The translations under genes and the position numbers were made by a program. DNA of 64,000 nucleotides from Arbacia lixula (Eukaryota > Echinodermata > Echinoidea > Arbacioida > Arbaciidae): NCBI GenBank assembly GCA_963669155.1, contig OZ022584.1, forward strand, positions 7,523,362 to 7,587,361, read 5' to 3'. Shown in pieces: positions 49,485 to 62,559 of the stretch. A model generated the notes under the pieces. The model was not told the DNA's origin, did not search any database, and was given only the letters and a program-made list of their open reading frames with translations. How positions within the stretch are numbered: position 1 is the first letter of the stretch; each line of letters opens with the position of its first letter.

Positions 49485-50218
49485 CATGCTATCCTTACTT
49501 CTTATTCGATACCCATTTGAGCATGGATTCACAAATTACTAGTGTATGCAAATCAGCATATTACATGATTTATAATCTGAGGCGCATTCGTAAATATTTC
49601 AATCAAGATAGCATGAAAAGTGTAGTTCACGCATGCATTACGAGTAAATTAGATTACTGTAATAGTGTACTGTACGGAATACCAGACTCACAGATAGTAA
49701 AGTTACAGCGGGTTCAAAATACATGTGCAAGATTGATTTGTAATCTTCCAAAATTTGCCCATGTTACACCATTGTTAAGAGACTTGCACTGGCTGCCCGT
49801 ATGCCAAAGAATTGAATTCAAGATGTTGGTGATAGTCTTTAAAGCGTTGAATGGTCAGGCTCCTAGATACATTAATGAATTACTGCATTTTAAATGTCAA
49901 ACCCATGGTCATAATCTCCGCAGTACACAAGATACATCGTTGTTGCAAGTCCCCCAAATCAGAACAAAAGTAACCCTAGGTGACCGATCATTCTTTTGTG
50001 CAGCTCCTAGATTGTGGAATAAACTACCTGTAGACATCAGGAAATCTACAACATTAGGCAGCTATAAATCAAAGGTGAAAACCTATTTGTTCTAAACATA
50101 GACCTAATCTACTTCTGATCATGATGTAAAATTATATAGCATTACGTAGTAGAAGTGCATATAAAAGCTCTTGCACCGCAGAAGAATATATAAATATAGT
50201 TTCTGCGCTCTATAAATG

Positions 50219-50251
<33 letters not shown>

Positions 50252-50255
50252 TGGG
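49485..50255 (+). mobile_element. CR1/L2-like LINE, 3' fragment
   Basis: One frame from about 49490 to the stop after 50095 reads LFDTHLSMDSQITSVCKSA, LDYCNSVLYGIPDSQIVKLQ, RVQNTCARLI, LLRDLHWLPVCQRIEFKMLV, and ends in the RSFFCAAPRLWNKLP motif. These are standard for the C-terminal region after the reverse transcriptase in CR1/L2-type elements. The 3' end carries GCGCTCTATAAATGA and an (ATT)n tail at 50222-50250. It is 5'-truncated but its 195-codon frame is intact, so the insertion is fairly young. It lies in intron 1, opposite to host transcription. Confidence 0.9.
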
Positions 50256-50987
50256 TGTATGCCTAAACTTTCTTTGTAAAAAGAAAAATGATCTTTACAA
50301 AAATGGCCCATATTAGAAGAACATGTAGACCTGAATGGACGTACTTGCGTACGGTATAAGAGAAAACCATAAGGTATTTCTTCTGAGATGGAAGGAAAGA
50401 AGACATTTGTTATTATATCCTAACATGTTTCGAAATACTCCCATACATTTACTCTATTCTCTGTCTAATTACAAACACGCTTCATCTGGTTATTACAAAC
50501 TGATCCATTAAAAAAACAAGAATATGATTGTTCAGCTCGCCTTTGATGCACAGTTGGGAAAGTGTTAGATCTGGTTTGAGACTAAGGGCACTATAAGCAA
50601 GGAAATCAGATATAAAAGTTGATGATGTTAATGATCATTATGATAATATGCATTTTACCTTCTGATTGAACATTGTGTGAATGGTATAACTTATTTATAT
50701 TCATGATATTGCCTAGACTCCTTTGCTCTAAGAATGGACCTTAGCAGGGAACTCAGCAATGACTTGAGATGTTGTTGAGGCATGTCCTGCTGATTGACTA
50801 GTTAGACTTGTAAACGGGTAAGTGAATCGCGATGCATCAACCGAGTCTAGGTGTGAAGTAGAAACACGTATTCATCTTAGACGTTCTCTCATGATTGCAC
50901 ATTCCCCTCTCTATCAATTCTTGCTATCTGTTTGTATGTATGTATGCATGTTTTTTCATGTATGTATGTATGTTTGCTTGTCTATCT

Positions 50988-50989
<2 letters not shown>

Positions 50990-51035
<46 letters not shown>
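50990..51035. repeat. C run and (CT)n microsatellite
   Basis: A run of C followed by about 17 CT units, then CT-rich DNA to 51180 and a C run at 51196-51208. Confidence 0.95.
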
Positions 51036-51039
<4 letters not shown>

Positions 51040-51957
51040 AGTGCATCTCTTTCCTCATTGCTCGCTCGCGCACTCTCTCTTTCTCTCTTGCATTATGTCT
51101 CTCTTTTCATCTCTCTCTCTCTCTCTCTTTCTCTCTCTTCTTTGCTTTTATTTGTTCCCTCTTCGCTACTCTCTATTTCTTTGTAACGTTGCAGCCCCCC
51201 CCCCCCCCGCCCCTGCGCGCCCGTTTCCCTTTTTACCGGTGTCTCTGTTTGTGTTCTCCTCCCACCCCCACCCCCTTTCTAGTACAATGATTTGTATAGT
51301 ACTCGTCTGAATTATACCTCTCTATTGGTTCCATTTCCTTAGATGAATATTCAGAGCACGGCTTGATGGACCCCCTAAATGAGGCTCTTTCTAGCGACAA
51401 ATAACTTGTCATTGGCACGGGCCAGTTCGATGAATTTGACCGATATGCCGTCCAAAGAAAGACAGACTGTTAAAATGTAAAAAATGTACGCTAAAAGGAA
51501 CGTGTGTGTTAGGTGAAGAAAGGGCAATGAATTAACATCGATGCGTGTTCTGTCAATCTGATCGCACCGTTTGTATGTCTTCCTGGATATTCATTTTGTC
51601 CTTGTTTTCATGAGGAAAAAAAGTAGGCCAAACGTTTAGCAAATGAAGCAGCATTAGCCTATGTGGGGGAAAACTTGAAGAGAGAAATTAGGAATGTAGA
51701 TATGAGAAGCAAGAGAAGATGAACGTAAAAATGGTGATGAAGCAGGAGTAGAAAACACAGGGAAAAGAAAAGGTTTATGGTACAATTGGGACAACGAACC
51801 TACTTACTGTTTTGTGTTGATATGGTGAATGTTAATGTACGGCTCATGAAACTAGCACAAGATTGAATGAGTACCCATGTCGTTGTAGCCTTTGTTCTTG
51901 TCTTCAGCTTAAATGCGGCGTTAATGATTCCATGCCATGTTTGATGGGGAGAAGGCC

Positions 51958-51979
51958 GGGGGGGGGGGGGGGGGGGGGC
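51958..51979. repeat. poly(G) run
   Basis: About 20 consecutive G. Confidence 0.95.
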
Positions 51980-52879
51980 GGTACGGGGCGCTGTCAGTGT
52001 GAGTGTCTTGAGATGCCCGTCCAAACAAGATGAACACCGGCCCTGTCAATCTCGCGATAAGAAGACATCAGAACCGCCTCATCCCACGGACAGACACTGT
52101 CTATCACGGAGAACCGGCAGCCATTTGTTGCTTTCTATTTAGCTTCTTATCTTGGTGGACAACAATTCCATTCTGCGCCCAAGACACAAGATATGTCACA
52201 AGGCATAGCATCGTCCTCTCGTCTCTTTCCTTTATTTTACTTTTGCATTACTGTTATATGACTGTTTGTCTCCCATCCATTAAATCATTACCTAATTTAC
52301 CTGCTTTATATGTTCTGTTTCAAATTAGCTCCATATAATTTTCTATCATATCCTTTCATTTGTTTTCAGCCCTTTCTTATACCTTCGCATGATCTTTCCC
52401 CCAACTCCCAAAATGATAAAAGAAATAATAATAATCATGCCGTTGCGTATACGATATTTTGATATAGTTATCTCTGTAAAATATGTTGTAATTTCCTTCT
52501 CATCATCAGAAGAATAAATTCTAAAAACATTTCTAAGCCCGTTGTGAGGCAAGCGAACTGACAGTGGAGATCAAAACTATTAGAATAACCGTTTCATTGG
52601 GACGATATTTGCTGGGGTATCCTAATTTGCCCTGACATGAGATAGGCACCTCTCCTCAGCATAGCTGCCCAGACCTCAGATGTGTGGGCCATTATGGTCA
52701 GTTAATGTTAATTGGTCAGCTATTAGTTAGGCGAGAAGATGCGTGACATGCTGCCAGCTTGACCAGCACTGCCAGTGGTAGTCTGAAAAGAAGGTTCCTT
52801 TTTGTTCTTATCGTTATCTTATCTCATTTTCCGTCTCTTGTTTTTTTTTCTTGTTTTTTTATCAATCCCCTTTTCACTC

Positions 52880-53038
52880 CCACTTCTTCTTCTTCTTTGC
52901 CTTCTTCTTCTTCCTCTTCTTCTCCTTCTTCTTCTTCTCCTTCTTCTTCTTCTCCTTATTCTTCTCCTTCTTCTCTATCTTCTTCTTCTCCTTCTTCTCC
53001 TTTTTCTCCTTCTCCTTTTTCTTCTTCTTCTTCTTCTT

Positions 53039-53068
<30 letters not shown>
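52880..53068. repeat. (TTC)n tract
   Basis: TTC triplets with CTT and TTT variants, complementary to the GAA tract at 46150-46480 within the same intron. Confidence 0.95.
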
Positions 53069-53069
<1 letters not shown>

Positions 53070-56000
53070 ATCAATATCTTCTTTTCTTTCTCCTCGTACA
53101 TTATCATCATCTTCTTCTATAACTATCTTCTTCTACTGTCTCATTTTCCTTCTTCTAATTAGCCTCTTCGCATCACTAGGTTTGCTCAAGAAGAATGAAT
53201 ACACATTTTGAATACAATACTATCAATACTTATTTCAAAACTAAATCATAACTCATTTGAACTAACATTACTAAACTCAGTGAAATGTTGCAATTATAAT
53301 CTATTCTGAAGAACGTCGCAAGCTAGCTACAGCAAAAAAAAAAACATGTTTAATCCAGACATACAAGACGGATCATCACGTCATGTAGGCTACGGCATTA
53401 GCGCGATGAGCTCGCGCGACTGAAGCTCAGAAAGATTGTCTGTCTACTTGTGCGTCTTCTCTCCCTTGCTTCCGTCGAGGTGGCTACTCTCGCTAATTGC
53501 CATTGATTGTTACGTAATTGGTTCGGCATCTTCACCCATCTCCAGCGCGAATTATCACACCCTTGTTCCCGTCCTCTGTCTACTTCCAGAGCGGCTAATT
53601 CTTTCGCTCGTTTTTGTTCAAGCAAAGAAGACTAGGAGAAGTTGTATCGCTATTCTTACCATGCTTACAACTTGTTTAAAATCTGGTGAATTAATCCTCA
53701 CTGAATAGTTTGATCTTCTTCAGTGACTTACTTCTTTGTGCCAGAGAAAATGCTGTCCTGTGTGATTATTGTGTATCACTGTAGCGGTGTGCAAAAATGC
53801 CTCAATTACACATCAAGAGTCAATGTTCTCAGAGCATTTTGATTGCATCTTATCATTATGCACTTATAGAGGGTGTCCTTACTGAAACCCCCTCGTTACT
53901 CATTCCAGTCCTTCACAAGGCTCCCGCGTAAACTCTCTCCTTCACCCCCACACACAAACATACGCCTTTCTTGTTTGGCTTTTCGACTCGGGGCTCCACG
54001 AGGGGTTTGTCTTACCTTCCAGCAGCAAAAGATGTCAGTCTGAGGAACATCTCTTAATGGGGGCTTCCGAGGCTCGAGAGGGTAAGCAAAGGGTCTCTAT
54101 CTCTGGACAATGGTCGCACGGCCACGGGCTGTGTGAGGGGGTCTAAGGAGACCAAGGAGCGGGCCTTGTTTGGGAGTGAGGGGTACAAGAGGAGGGGGGG
54201 GGGGTCGCCTCTCTGGCCTCGGACGAGATAACAAAGGATGCGCTCCTTTCAATTAGCATCTGGATGCACTAAGTGTCTAAGACGTGTGGCAGTGATTACG
54301 ACACGGTGCATACTTTATAGAGTGATGTCGGGAACGCGAGGAGGAAGGCGCTTTGCTTGGAATGGTCTGTCTGTTTGCTTTTAGTCGAGATTATTTTGTA
54401 GCTCGGCGACTGTTTGTTGAATTTGATAACTTGTCAGTTGCTTCACGAAGGCTCCATAATACCCAATCAATCACTTTCAAACACCATACACCAGCCCCTG
54501 GCCCGCTTCCATGCATGATGTTTTGATTTTCTAACGGTATAGTTAGGAAGTTAGTCATGTTAATCGCTGTTGGGCGAGGACATGCTTTTGTAAATATGTA
54601 CTATACTATCTTTTATTTCGTGTCTTATAGATAATATTCTTACTCTGATATATATCACTATGTCATATCGCCATACATAGCAGAAGGCAAGCTGAGCAAT
54701 GAATTTGATAAAATGAATTATTATGAAAAATATTGAAAAGACAAACTGCTCTTCTATACAATGTGTGTGTATTGGTTGTGTTAAAAGTGACATGCTTTAT
54801 TTTAAAATATACTACACAATAAAACATTCCATTAAGCTGAAGGTCAAATAAAAATGTGATTTTCAATGACATTTCACCCACCTTGTCAACAAAAAGTTAA
54901 TGTGTCGTAATTTAGACAAAATATGACAATTCACAGTTTCATGACTAATATCAAGAATCGTTTATTTCACGTTAAACTGCAATAACGAATTGACTGCAAT
55001 ATGCAAACTCAATCTATGTTTTAGACTTCAGATATTAGTGTACATTTTCATTTTCAAGAAAAGTAATTAACCTTTTGATGGATTTAAATAATTGTGACGA
55101 GGTAAAATGGCTCCGCTAACGAGAGGTAAATTGCGTTTGTATAGACGTATGGAAGACCGCTAAGAGACTCGTATAAATACGGTGATGAGGTCTGCATAAT
55201 TATGATGAAGGATTCCAGTTCCATGTTGTACATTGGGCATGGCTCGCTTACTTGTTCTATCATACATGCATTATGCATTCAACTAATAACATATTTCAGA
55301 ATTACAACCTGTAAGTACCTCATCTAGATCGATCAATATGGTCAAGTCCTTCAAAACAAGCCAGAGTCAAGCACTGTGGAGTGTCAGCTGAGCAGAAAGG
55401 CGCCTTCAAAACCTCATATAAATTTCCTTTGTTTCATTTTTGTTTGCTCAATGTAATTCTTTACAGTAAAAACAAAAAAGATGAGTGCGTTACACTTCAA
55501 ACGAGAAATTAATTCATTTATTGCCCGCCCTGACGAGTCTAAAATACCGACCGATTAGTCAAATTGTCTTCACATTTATGGCCCTGCTTATCTTAATGAG
55601 AGTAAATCATTAAACAGGATCAGGATGGTTATGGCGGCTGATTTGCTTGATTTGATATGTTGATGGATACATAATTGAGCAAGGAGGAACTATTACACAT
55701 ATACAGGTTACTGGAGCAGATTCTTGCTCCATCATCGTATATAGGCGTGCTTTGTGTGCATGGTGAGTTTATCATACCAATGGCCGTTTTGTCAAACAAC
55801 TCCTCAAATTCTCACCCGCGTTTTTATTTACCGTACACATGCAACAAAATAGTATGATGCAAGAGACAGACGAATATCGTACATCTTTTATATGCGTTTT
55901 CTGTCATTTCGTGATACATAAACTTAGAGCTGGGTTCTGACATATGAACACAGTACGTAATATATTAACATCTCACAGCGTTTGAATGATTTGAATGACT

Positions 56001-59000
56001 ATACAACGTAACGCATTGCCCGAGAGGGCCCACTTCACATTAATCTCAAACGACTTGATAGACAACTAATCGATAAACCCCATTAGGGACATCTCCTGTT
56101 TCAAAGCTTTGATTTTCGGTCAGTAAAAGGCTCGTCCCAGTGTCCCTGTTGTCCCGTAGATCGCTCACAGCAAATAAATAGCGGGATATTTAATAGGTAT
56201 TCAAATATTGACATCTCCGTATCAGAAAAGTATACTTTTCACGATAAAACATTACAGCCTGTCTAATGGGAGAATACACGGGTATTGAATGGGTTTGGAT
56301 CAATTTGCGATGTGCAATTGATGTCTTGTAATTGTTATATAATCACCAAGCCACGATTGCTCGCAATTGCGTCACTCCAGGTTGGATAGGACTTGGATCA
56401 GATTCACGCATTAATACAAAAGACTGAGTAGTTTTGTAATACCATTTCACTTAAAGCGAGGCCAACGACAAGAACAGACATAATGATCGAAAATGTTTTT
56501 TTGTCTTTAATTCAATAACTTCTGCGCAGTTTGGGATACATTGGCAGTTGCCCATAAGAGTTTCAAATACAGATTCAAATATGTCATTGTAGTTATTTTT
56601 ATTTTTATTGGGAACTTGAAACATGCTTAGACAGATGTGAAAAGCCTGAACTGGATACAAATATAAAGAATTATCTTCCATGTTTTATTCGTTGTTTCTT
56701 AGATCGCTGTTTTTATATAAATGAATAGGTTTGATGAAAATCAATCTTTTAATCTTATATTATATTCATGTATTTGTTATCCTCTATTTTTCATCCCCTC
56801 TCTCATTTTCATCTCTATCTTTCTCAACAATGAATATAGCTCTTATTCTCTCACCCTTTCTCTCTTATCCCTCTTGCTCCACCTCTTTTCTTCTCCATTT
56901 CCGTGTTCCATCGCTCCCCGCCCCCTATTTTTTTTATTCTGATCGAACGACTGCTATCATACCCGATAATGGATGAAGCACATTAATACTAATCAATACA
57001 GATGTCTGGAACTAGTCCAATTATTATAGCATTAGCCGAGCATTTAGATATATCGATTCCTGGCGGCCGCGTTAAAACGTCCTGCCCCCTGGTAAGATGT
57101 GCCATACATTATTTAAACGCCTCCCGATAGCCTGTTGTATCACGTGACCTTGGAAGGTGCGCGCCGTTCAAACGTTTTCGTCGTGTTGAGAAAATGTTGT
57201 TGCCCCGTGGTTTTTTGTGTGTATCATGGTAAAGACACACTTTTTTTGAAGAAGATAAATTAAACACACTGTTAAAAAGAATCGGGTCAATTGGTCTAAA
57301 AATACAACTATAAACAAGTTATGATTTTCAACTCAACTAGCAAAATAAAAATGAAATACTTTCTCAACTAAAGTATAACACGAGAATCTGGTTTTATCAG
57401 CCTTCTATGATTATCGTATGTATCGTACTGAGATATCGAAACAAAACGGTTTAACCAAAATCTCTCAAAATGTTTGCACTGATAATCATACACCATATTT
57501 GCCTAATTCATTTACACGTTAAAAATATGATTGAATGTGATTTGTTACCTACGTAGATTGTTTAGGCTTCTCCGGGTTAATACACGAACATGCGGAATTG
57601 CGCAACGAGACATGACGTTCTTTTTTTCTCTTAAATCTATATTTTTCGAGAAATTTCTTTTTTTCTTTAAAAAATATAGTTCCCTTGAATAACAAGGAAG
57701 GATGAACGATTTTTACCAGGCTCTATGTTCTAACTTGGAAATGTTGAACATTATCCCGTTTCTATAAATTCGTTAACTGTCCAAAATTTAGATCAATTGT
57801 CATAATGCCACTTTATTTTAGTGATTTCTGTAGTACAAAAATCAATCGTAACGACTTAAAAGCTTGTCAGAATGATTTTCCACTTTTAGAACAACCGAAT
57901 GTAGGCCTATTCAAACATTGGTCGAACAAAGCTCACGGCAGCAGGATTTTATAATGTTTAGGCATTCCTCGAATAAAATGTCTCTAACTTGACACATGCC
58001 CTGTCTTTGTCCAACGTTTAGCACACTCGCTAGCCTTCTCTATGCCTATTATTTTTATTTGTTGGTTGTATGGACAATCTTAATGTGTAAACGCTCTCCA
58101 TGATCATATTTGTATAGGTATGAACGGATTCGATGAGCAATGTATTATGTTTACGTCAAAATATTAAGTGACAAATTACTACATAGATGGCGAAAAAGCA
58201 AAATTAACAAAAGTACACATGTATAAATGGGTATTTTGTTATTTTGTTCGTCAAAACTAAAGCCTTTTAATTTTATTTTAATTACAAGTTTTTCGGTGAT
58301 TTTTTGTACATTACGTAGCATGCTTTTTGGCGCTGTTATTTTGAGTTTGTGCAAGTAAATTGAATGGGTTCATGTTTCGAGCAGGACTCTCTTCTCTTTT
58401 TAATCCGCCTTCACAATAGAAAACGTGCGGTTGGATTTAATCGTGTTTGAATGAGATTTACAACTATCCCATTTTAGAATCTTTGGAATCAGCTAACTTT
58501 TCTTTTGTTAACATTTTGTGAACGTGTCTTAAATACATCGGCTGTCACCAAATCAGACCGTACTAGGGGAACCCAAACCATCCAGAATAGTAACTGAAAT
58601 CTTTGAAGGGTGCTCGCCGATACTTTGACCCGGCTCTAACCAGCTACATCATTGAGGAGCCAGCTTGGATGAGGCGATTGTTTTCTCTAAATCGCCCGCC
58701 GATCCCCGACCCCCGATCGCTTTGCACGGCTCCTGTTCGCCGCGAATTCAAATCAGCGGCAATCGAAGACGACAAGTGTCAGAGTTGGGCTCTTGTCGCG
58801 ACTTAATTTGGCGGTTTACAGGAAACACAGGCGCGAAAAGCAAACAGCGACAAGCCCAAACACAACACCTTCAACCTTCTGGAGCGCGGTGTGTCGCGAG
58901 ATTCGGGTTAAAGTGACGAGCAGTATTCCCCTGTTTTTCACCAGGCGTAACGGACAGAGCAGCCAAAACAGGTATTTGTAACTTAATGTGTGACTTAAGT

Positions 59001-59343
59001 AATACGCCAATAAACACGCCAATAGCGATACTGCACCAATTCCCGCTCTTGATTACAGTTGTATTAAGTGGCCCATTACTACACTTATAATTTGCCTTTA
59101 ATGGATAGAAAATTACACTTGAGCTCACAAACATGTCGCTAATTGCTTTACTGTCATCATAAATCGGTAACAAGCGACTATAAACCGTAAAATGGTTTCA
59201 ATAAACAGACGAGCAGTCGTGCACTGACTGGATTAATTGACCAGGTATGTGCAGGCGGGGCTATATACATGTCTGTTATGGGGGTTCGCAAGTGCAATCA
59301 ATAGTAATTAGTGAAGAAGACCACTCGTGATGACTCCACACCT

Positions 59344-59344
<1 letters not shown>

Positions 59345-59404
<60 letters not shown>

Positions 59405-59441
59405 CTCTCACTTTATCTCTCTCTCTCTCTCTCTCTCTCTC
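59345..59441. repeat. (CT)n microsatellite near exon 1
   Basis: Two CT runs separated by TTTCTTTCTCTCACTTTAT, ending 50 bp from the exon 1 donor. Confidence 0.95.
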
Positions 59442-59490
59442 TGTCACTGTGTCAATTAAAACAAAAGGCAAACTGCTAGTTTACACTTAC

Positions 59491-60067
59491 CACCTGTGTC
59501 GGTGTTTATCAGGTCAATTGTTTTATCGTCTGTCCTCAGTTTCGATTGTTTATGACCTAAAGTGAAGTGGCCGTCGCAGAACGCCGTGGTCGAGTCGTGT
59601 TTCGTCTTCTCATAGCCGCCGCTCTTCTCCACTACGTGTTTCAGGGAGGCCCGCAGCCCGCGACAGTGTGCGTGGAACTCGGCTGCCTGAGCCAGGCTCG
59701 CCGCGTCCCACGGGCAGGGAGGAGAGCGGGGTATAGCCCCAGCCGCCGCGGCTGCTGCAGCTGCTGCCGCTGCCGTAGCAAAGTGGAAGTGGTGATGGTG
59801 CGGGTGCTGGCGATCGACTCCTGCCGAAGCGGCGGCGGTGAAGTTAGGTGCATGGTGGTCGCTGACGGCAGGGATGCCGAGGATGTCTGAGATGAAGTAG
59901 GGCGTGAGGCGCTTGGTGGGAGGGCGGTAGGTGTGAGGGTGCCATGTGCCGACGGCCACTAGGGGAGGGAACGCGGGGCCCAAGGGCGAAAAGGGGGGAA
60001 GGTGGGTAAACTTAGTGGAGTGGACCGGGGTGAAAGCCATGAGTTCAGGCGGGCAGTGAGGGAACAT
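59491..60067 (-). CDS. NK7: NK7-like homeobox exon 1
   Basis: The ATG at 60067 (MFPHCPPELMAFTPVHS) is the first after an in-frame TGA about 50 nt upstream. A second ATG at 60040 (MAFTPVHS) is an equally natural start for an NK protein and would give 465 residues. The exon carries the EH1-like motif, HPHHHHFHF and an Ala run written in mixed GCN codons. It ends with one base of a Gly codon before donor GTAAGT (59490-59485). Confidence 0.85.
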
Positions 60068-61100
60068 CACAAAGCTAACCCAGTAGTGACGAGATACCAC
60101 CCTCTCAATCTCTCACTGTCTCACAAAGTTGTGAACAAGTGACGCAGTTCACCTCCTTCGTTCTACCTTCCACCTCTTCTATGGTGCAAAGTCAGAACGC
60201 ATCAATGTCAGCCCAACAAATCTTAATTGACGGGATCGCTAAAGTCCTCTTTCCTCTCTCTCTCTGTCGTCTGTAGTCAGGTTAAAATGGAGTGCCGGAG
60301 TCATGTATACACTTATGATATGATGTAGAAACACACATTAACACAGTGAGTCATCCAGCATAGCTTGCAGGACAAAACGCTAATGAATGTACACTGTCAA
60401 ACGTTGTGGTCATAAAAAGGTTTCTCTCAGAATCCAAGCAGTCCATGTAATCACAGTCTCGGTTAAATAAGCGATAGAATTATTAATGTAGCTCCGCCGA
60501 TACAGACTTCCAAAGTGATGAGTGATAACATATATTCTTTGGATGGCCGAAGAAAAGCACTACTATTCCATGCTCAATATTCTCAAAAACACCTTAAGTC
60601 CTCAGCTGAGAGTGAAAGACATCAAAGATCCCATGTTCACTCTCAGACCTCAGAGAGCAGAGCTAGCCATCATGATATGAGAAGTGAGGTGATCGGTTGG
60701 AGTCAATGACTTAAGTATCCTATTCCGCAGTTGATTCGCGCTATAAAAACTCCTCTTTCCTCGATGAGAGATCGAAGCCCGAGCCTCCTTAGAGCGCGCA
60801 CGGTAACCGCAATGACAAGAAGCCGCCCCTTGACGCTCCGCTCAGCGCTGCCTGAAGTCTCGGGGTCGGCAGTGAGTGGTTGTGTGGTGGAGCGTTGATG
60901 GCGGTGTTCGGAGGCAGGGGTGGGCGTGTGTGTGATTGTGTGTGCTTGTCGAAGCAGACGACACGAATAGATCAAGGGGGCTGTCCCTTTCTCCTCACGT
61001 TACGGACTGGAGAGTACGTCTGTGACCGGCCACGCACGCAGATAGGGCAGTGAGACGGAGCAACGCACGAGCATGCGCGCACGCATTAAATGTGCGCTCG
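60068..61100 (-). promoter_or_regulatory. 5' flank / presumed promoter of the NK7-like gene
   Basis: Directly upstream of the start codon. 60760-61080 is CpG-rich relative to the surroundings. A TATAAAA at 60752-60758 is oriented for plus-strand transcription, away from the gene, so no core promoter can be assigned. Confidence 0.35.
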
Positions 61101-61800
61101 TTCTCTTGTGCCCCCCCCCCCCCCCACGTCTCCATGTTTCTCACTCACTCTCTCTATCTTTTCTCCCTCTCCATTTGATACTTCTCACTCATTTGTGTCA
61201 TTTGTATTTAGATCTAAACCTTCTCTTCCACCAATATACAATCATTCCTTGTGCAGATGTAATGGTTGTGAATTGAGGACATTTCAATTAGGAACAAAAA
61301 TTACACATTTGACATATGCCGAACATTATAAAAAAAAATGAGTATTGTAATGAACATGACCATTATTCAATATGGAGGTCATTTCATAAAGAATAATTAC
61401 ACCAATTTAAATAAAATCAATCTATAAGAGCATTTCGTGTTAGCTCTCCTTTCGTGCTACTTAGCTTCAGCATACATCGTAATAAAAAGGTAATTAAATG
61501 TCAATTGAAAACTTATACCATATGACGCACTTTGTAAACTGATAATAATATTATATATTTATCATTATATCTATATCAAGAAGTGTGTATTATTTTTATT
61601 TCAATGTTTATGTTATTGTCAGAGAAAATGTCAACTCAAACTCACTCTCGACCTCAACTGCACCACCTCGAATACCAAGGCGCTCTCGAACTCAATCTCG
61701 CCCGCTAACATGGCGGTCCTATCTCCGTGATCTCCGCGTCACGGCCCTGTGACATCCTCTCACCAGTCTCCTCTCCTCTCCATCTACCCTTCCACTACCC

Positions 61801-62076
61801 TTCCTCCTCCTCCTCCTCCTCCTCCTCCTCCTCCTATTTCTCCTCCTCCTCCTCCTCCTCCTCCTCCTCCTCCTCCTCCTCCTCCTCCTCCTCCTCCTCT
61901 TCCTCCGCCTCCTCCTCCTCCTCCTCCTCCTCCTCCTCCTATTCCTCCTCTTCCTCCTCCTCCTCCTCCTCCTCCGCCTCCTCCTCCTAATCCTCCTCCT
62001 CTTCCGCCTCCTCCTCCTCCTCCTCCTCCTCCTCTTCCTCCTCCTCCTCCTCCTTCTCCTCCTCCTCCTCTTCCTA
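61801..62076. repeat. (CCT)n tract, about 275 bp
   Basis: CTC triplets with a few TTC, CGC and ATT interruptions, 1.7 kb upstream of the NK7-like start. Long Pro, Ser, Gly or Arg frames across it are artefacts. Confidence 0.95.
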
Positions 62077-62473
62077 CCAAGAAGCCCATGTATGTCTAGG
62101 GATTTAGGTCTCGCAGACATTGGCAATGATAATTCGGGAGAAATACCGCTGGTTTATCCCCACGCCTCAGCCCGGATTAACTACGTCAACTCAACCCTCC
62201 CGTACCACCCACAGGCTCCCATTCAACCAAGCAGTCACAAGTCGTTATTATAACATCGTTTATGCTCCATCTTTTTCCATATTTTATCCCTCCCCCGGTG
62301 ACGACATTTTGCCCGTCTCTTCTCGCCCGCCCGGCCGGTCCCTCGCGGGGTGTTAAGCCTGGAACTTGTCACTACGGCTACTCAGCAGGCGCTAATTGGA
62401 GCCATTAGATCTCGACACGAGGCGACCTTTATCCCAGCGATGGGATGGAGATACAGGGGGACAAGGGGATGGG

Positions 62474-62474
<1 letters not shown>

Positions 62475-62556
<82 letters not shown>
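62475..62556. repeat. (GA)n microsatellite
   Basis: About 40 uninterrupted GA units. Confidence 0.98.

Positions 62557-62559
<3 letters not shown>

Larger units (their letters stand above)
45635..59490. other. intron 1 of the NK7-like gene
   Basis: 13,856 bp. Contains GAA, TTC and CT tracts, a LINE relic (49485-50255) and long AT-rich single-copy stretches. In 53900-54450 and 57000-57200 composition is more balanced. No other gene recognised inside. Confidence 0.8.
39316..60067 (-). other. NK7: NK7-family homeobox gene; gene span
   Basis: Three coding exons (577, 260 and 588 nt) join in frame into a 474-residue protein. Seen: YFISDIL near residues 57-63, which fits the EH1 Groucho-binding consensus; a His-rich patch and an 11-Ala run; an acidic stretch ([12 protein letters not shown]) before a full 60-residue homeodomain starting [18 protein letters not shown], with L16, F20, W48, F49, N51 and R53 present, Q50 and T54; then EGISNAEAAEHKIGG. 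An intron falls between homeodomain residues 44 and 45, a site common in NK and related classes. Known: NK7 genes occur in Drosophila, sea urchin and amphioxus and are missing in vertebrates. Inferred: a nuclear transcription factor able to repress through Groucho. The family call rests on the homeodomain and the downstream SNAEAAEHK tail as remembered, so another NKL family is possible. Confidence 0.8.

Noticed and set aside
60752-60758. TATAAAA box near the homeobox gene
   Set aside because: It points to the plus strand, away from the gene, and no plus-strand transcript is evident.
61719-62126. Long Arg-, Pro-, Ser- and Gly-rich open frames
   Set aside because: All are translations of the CCT triplet tract in different frames.
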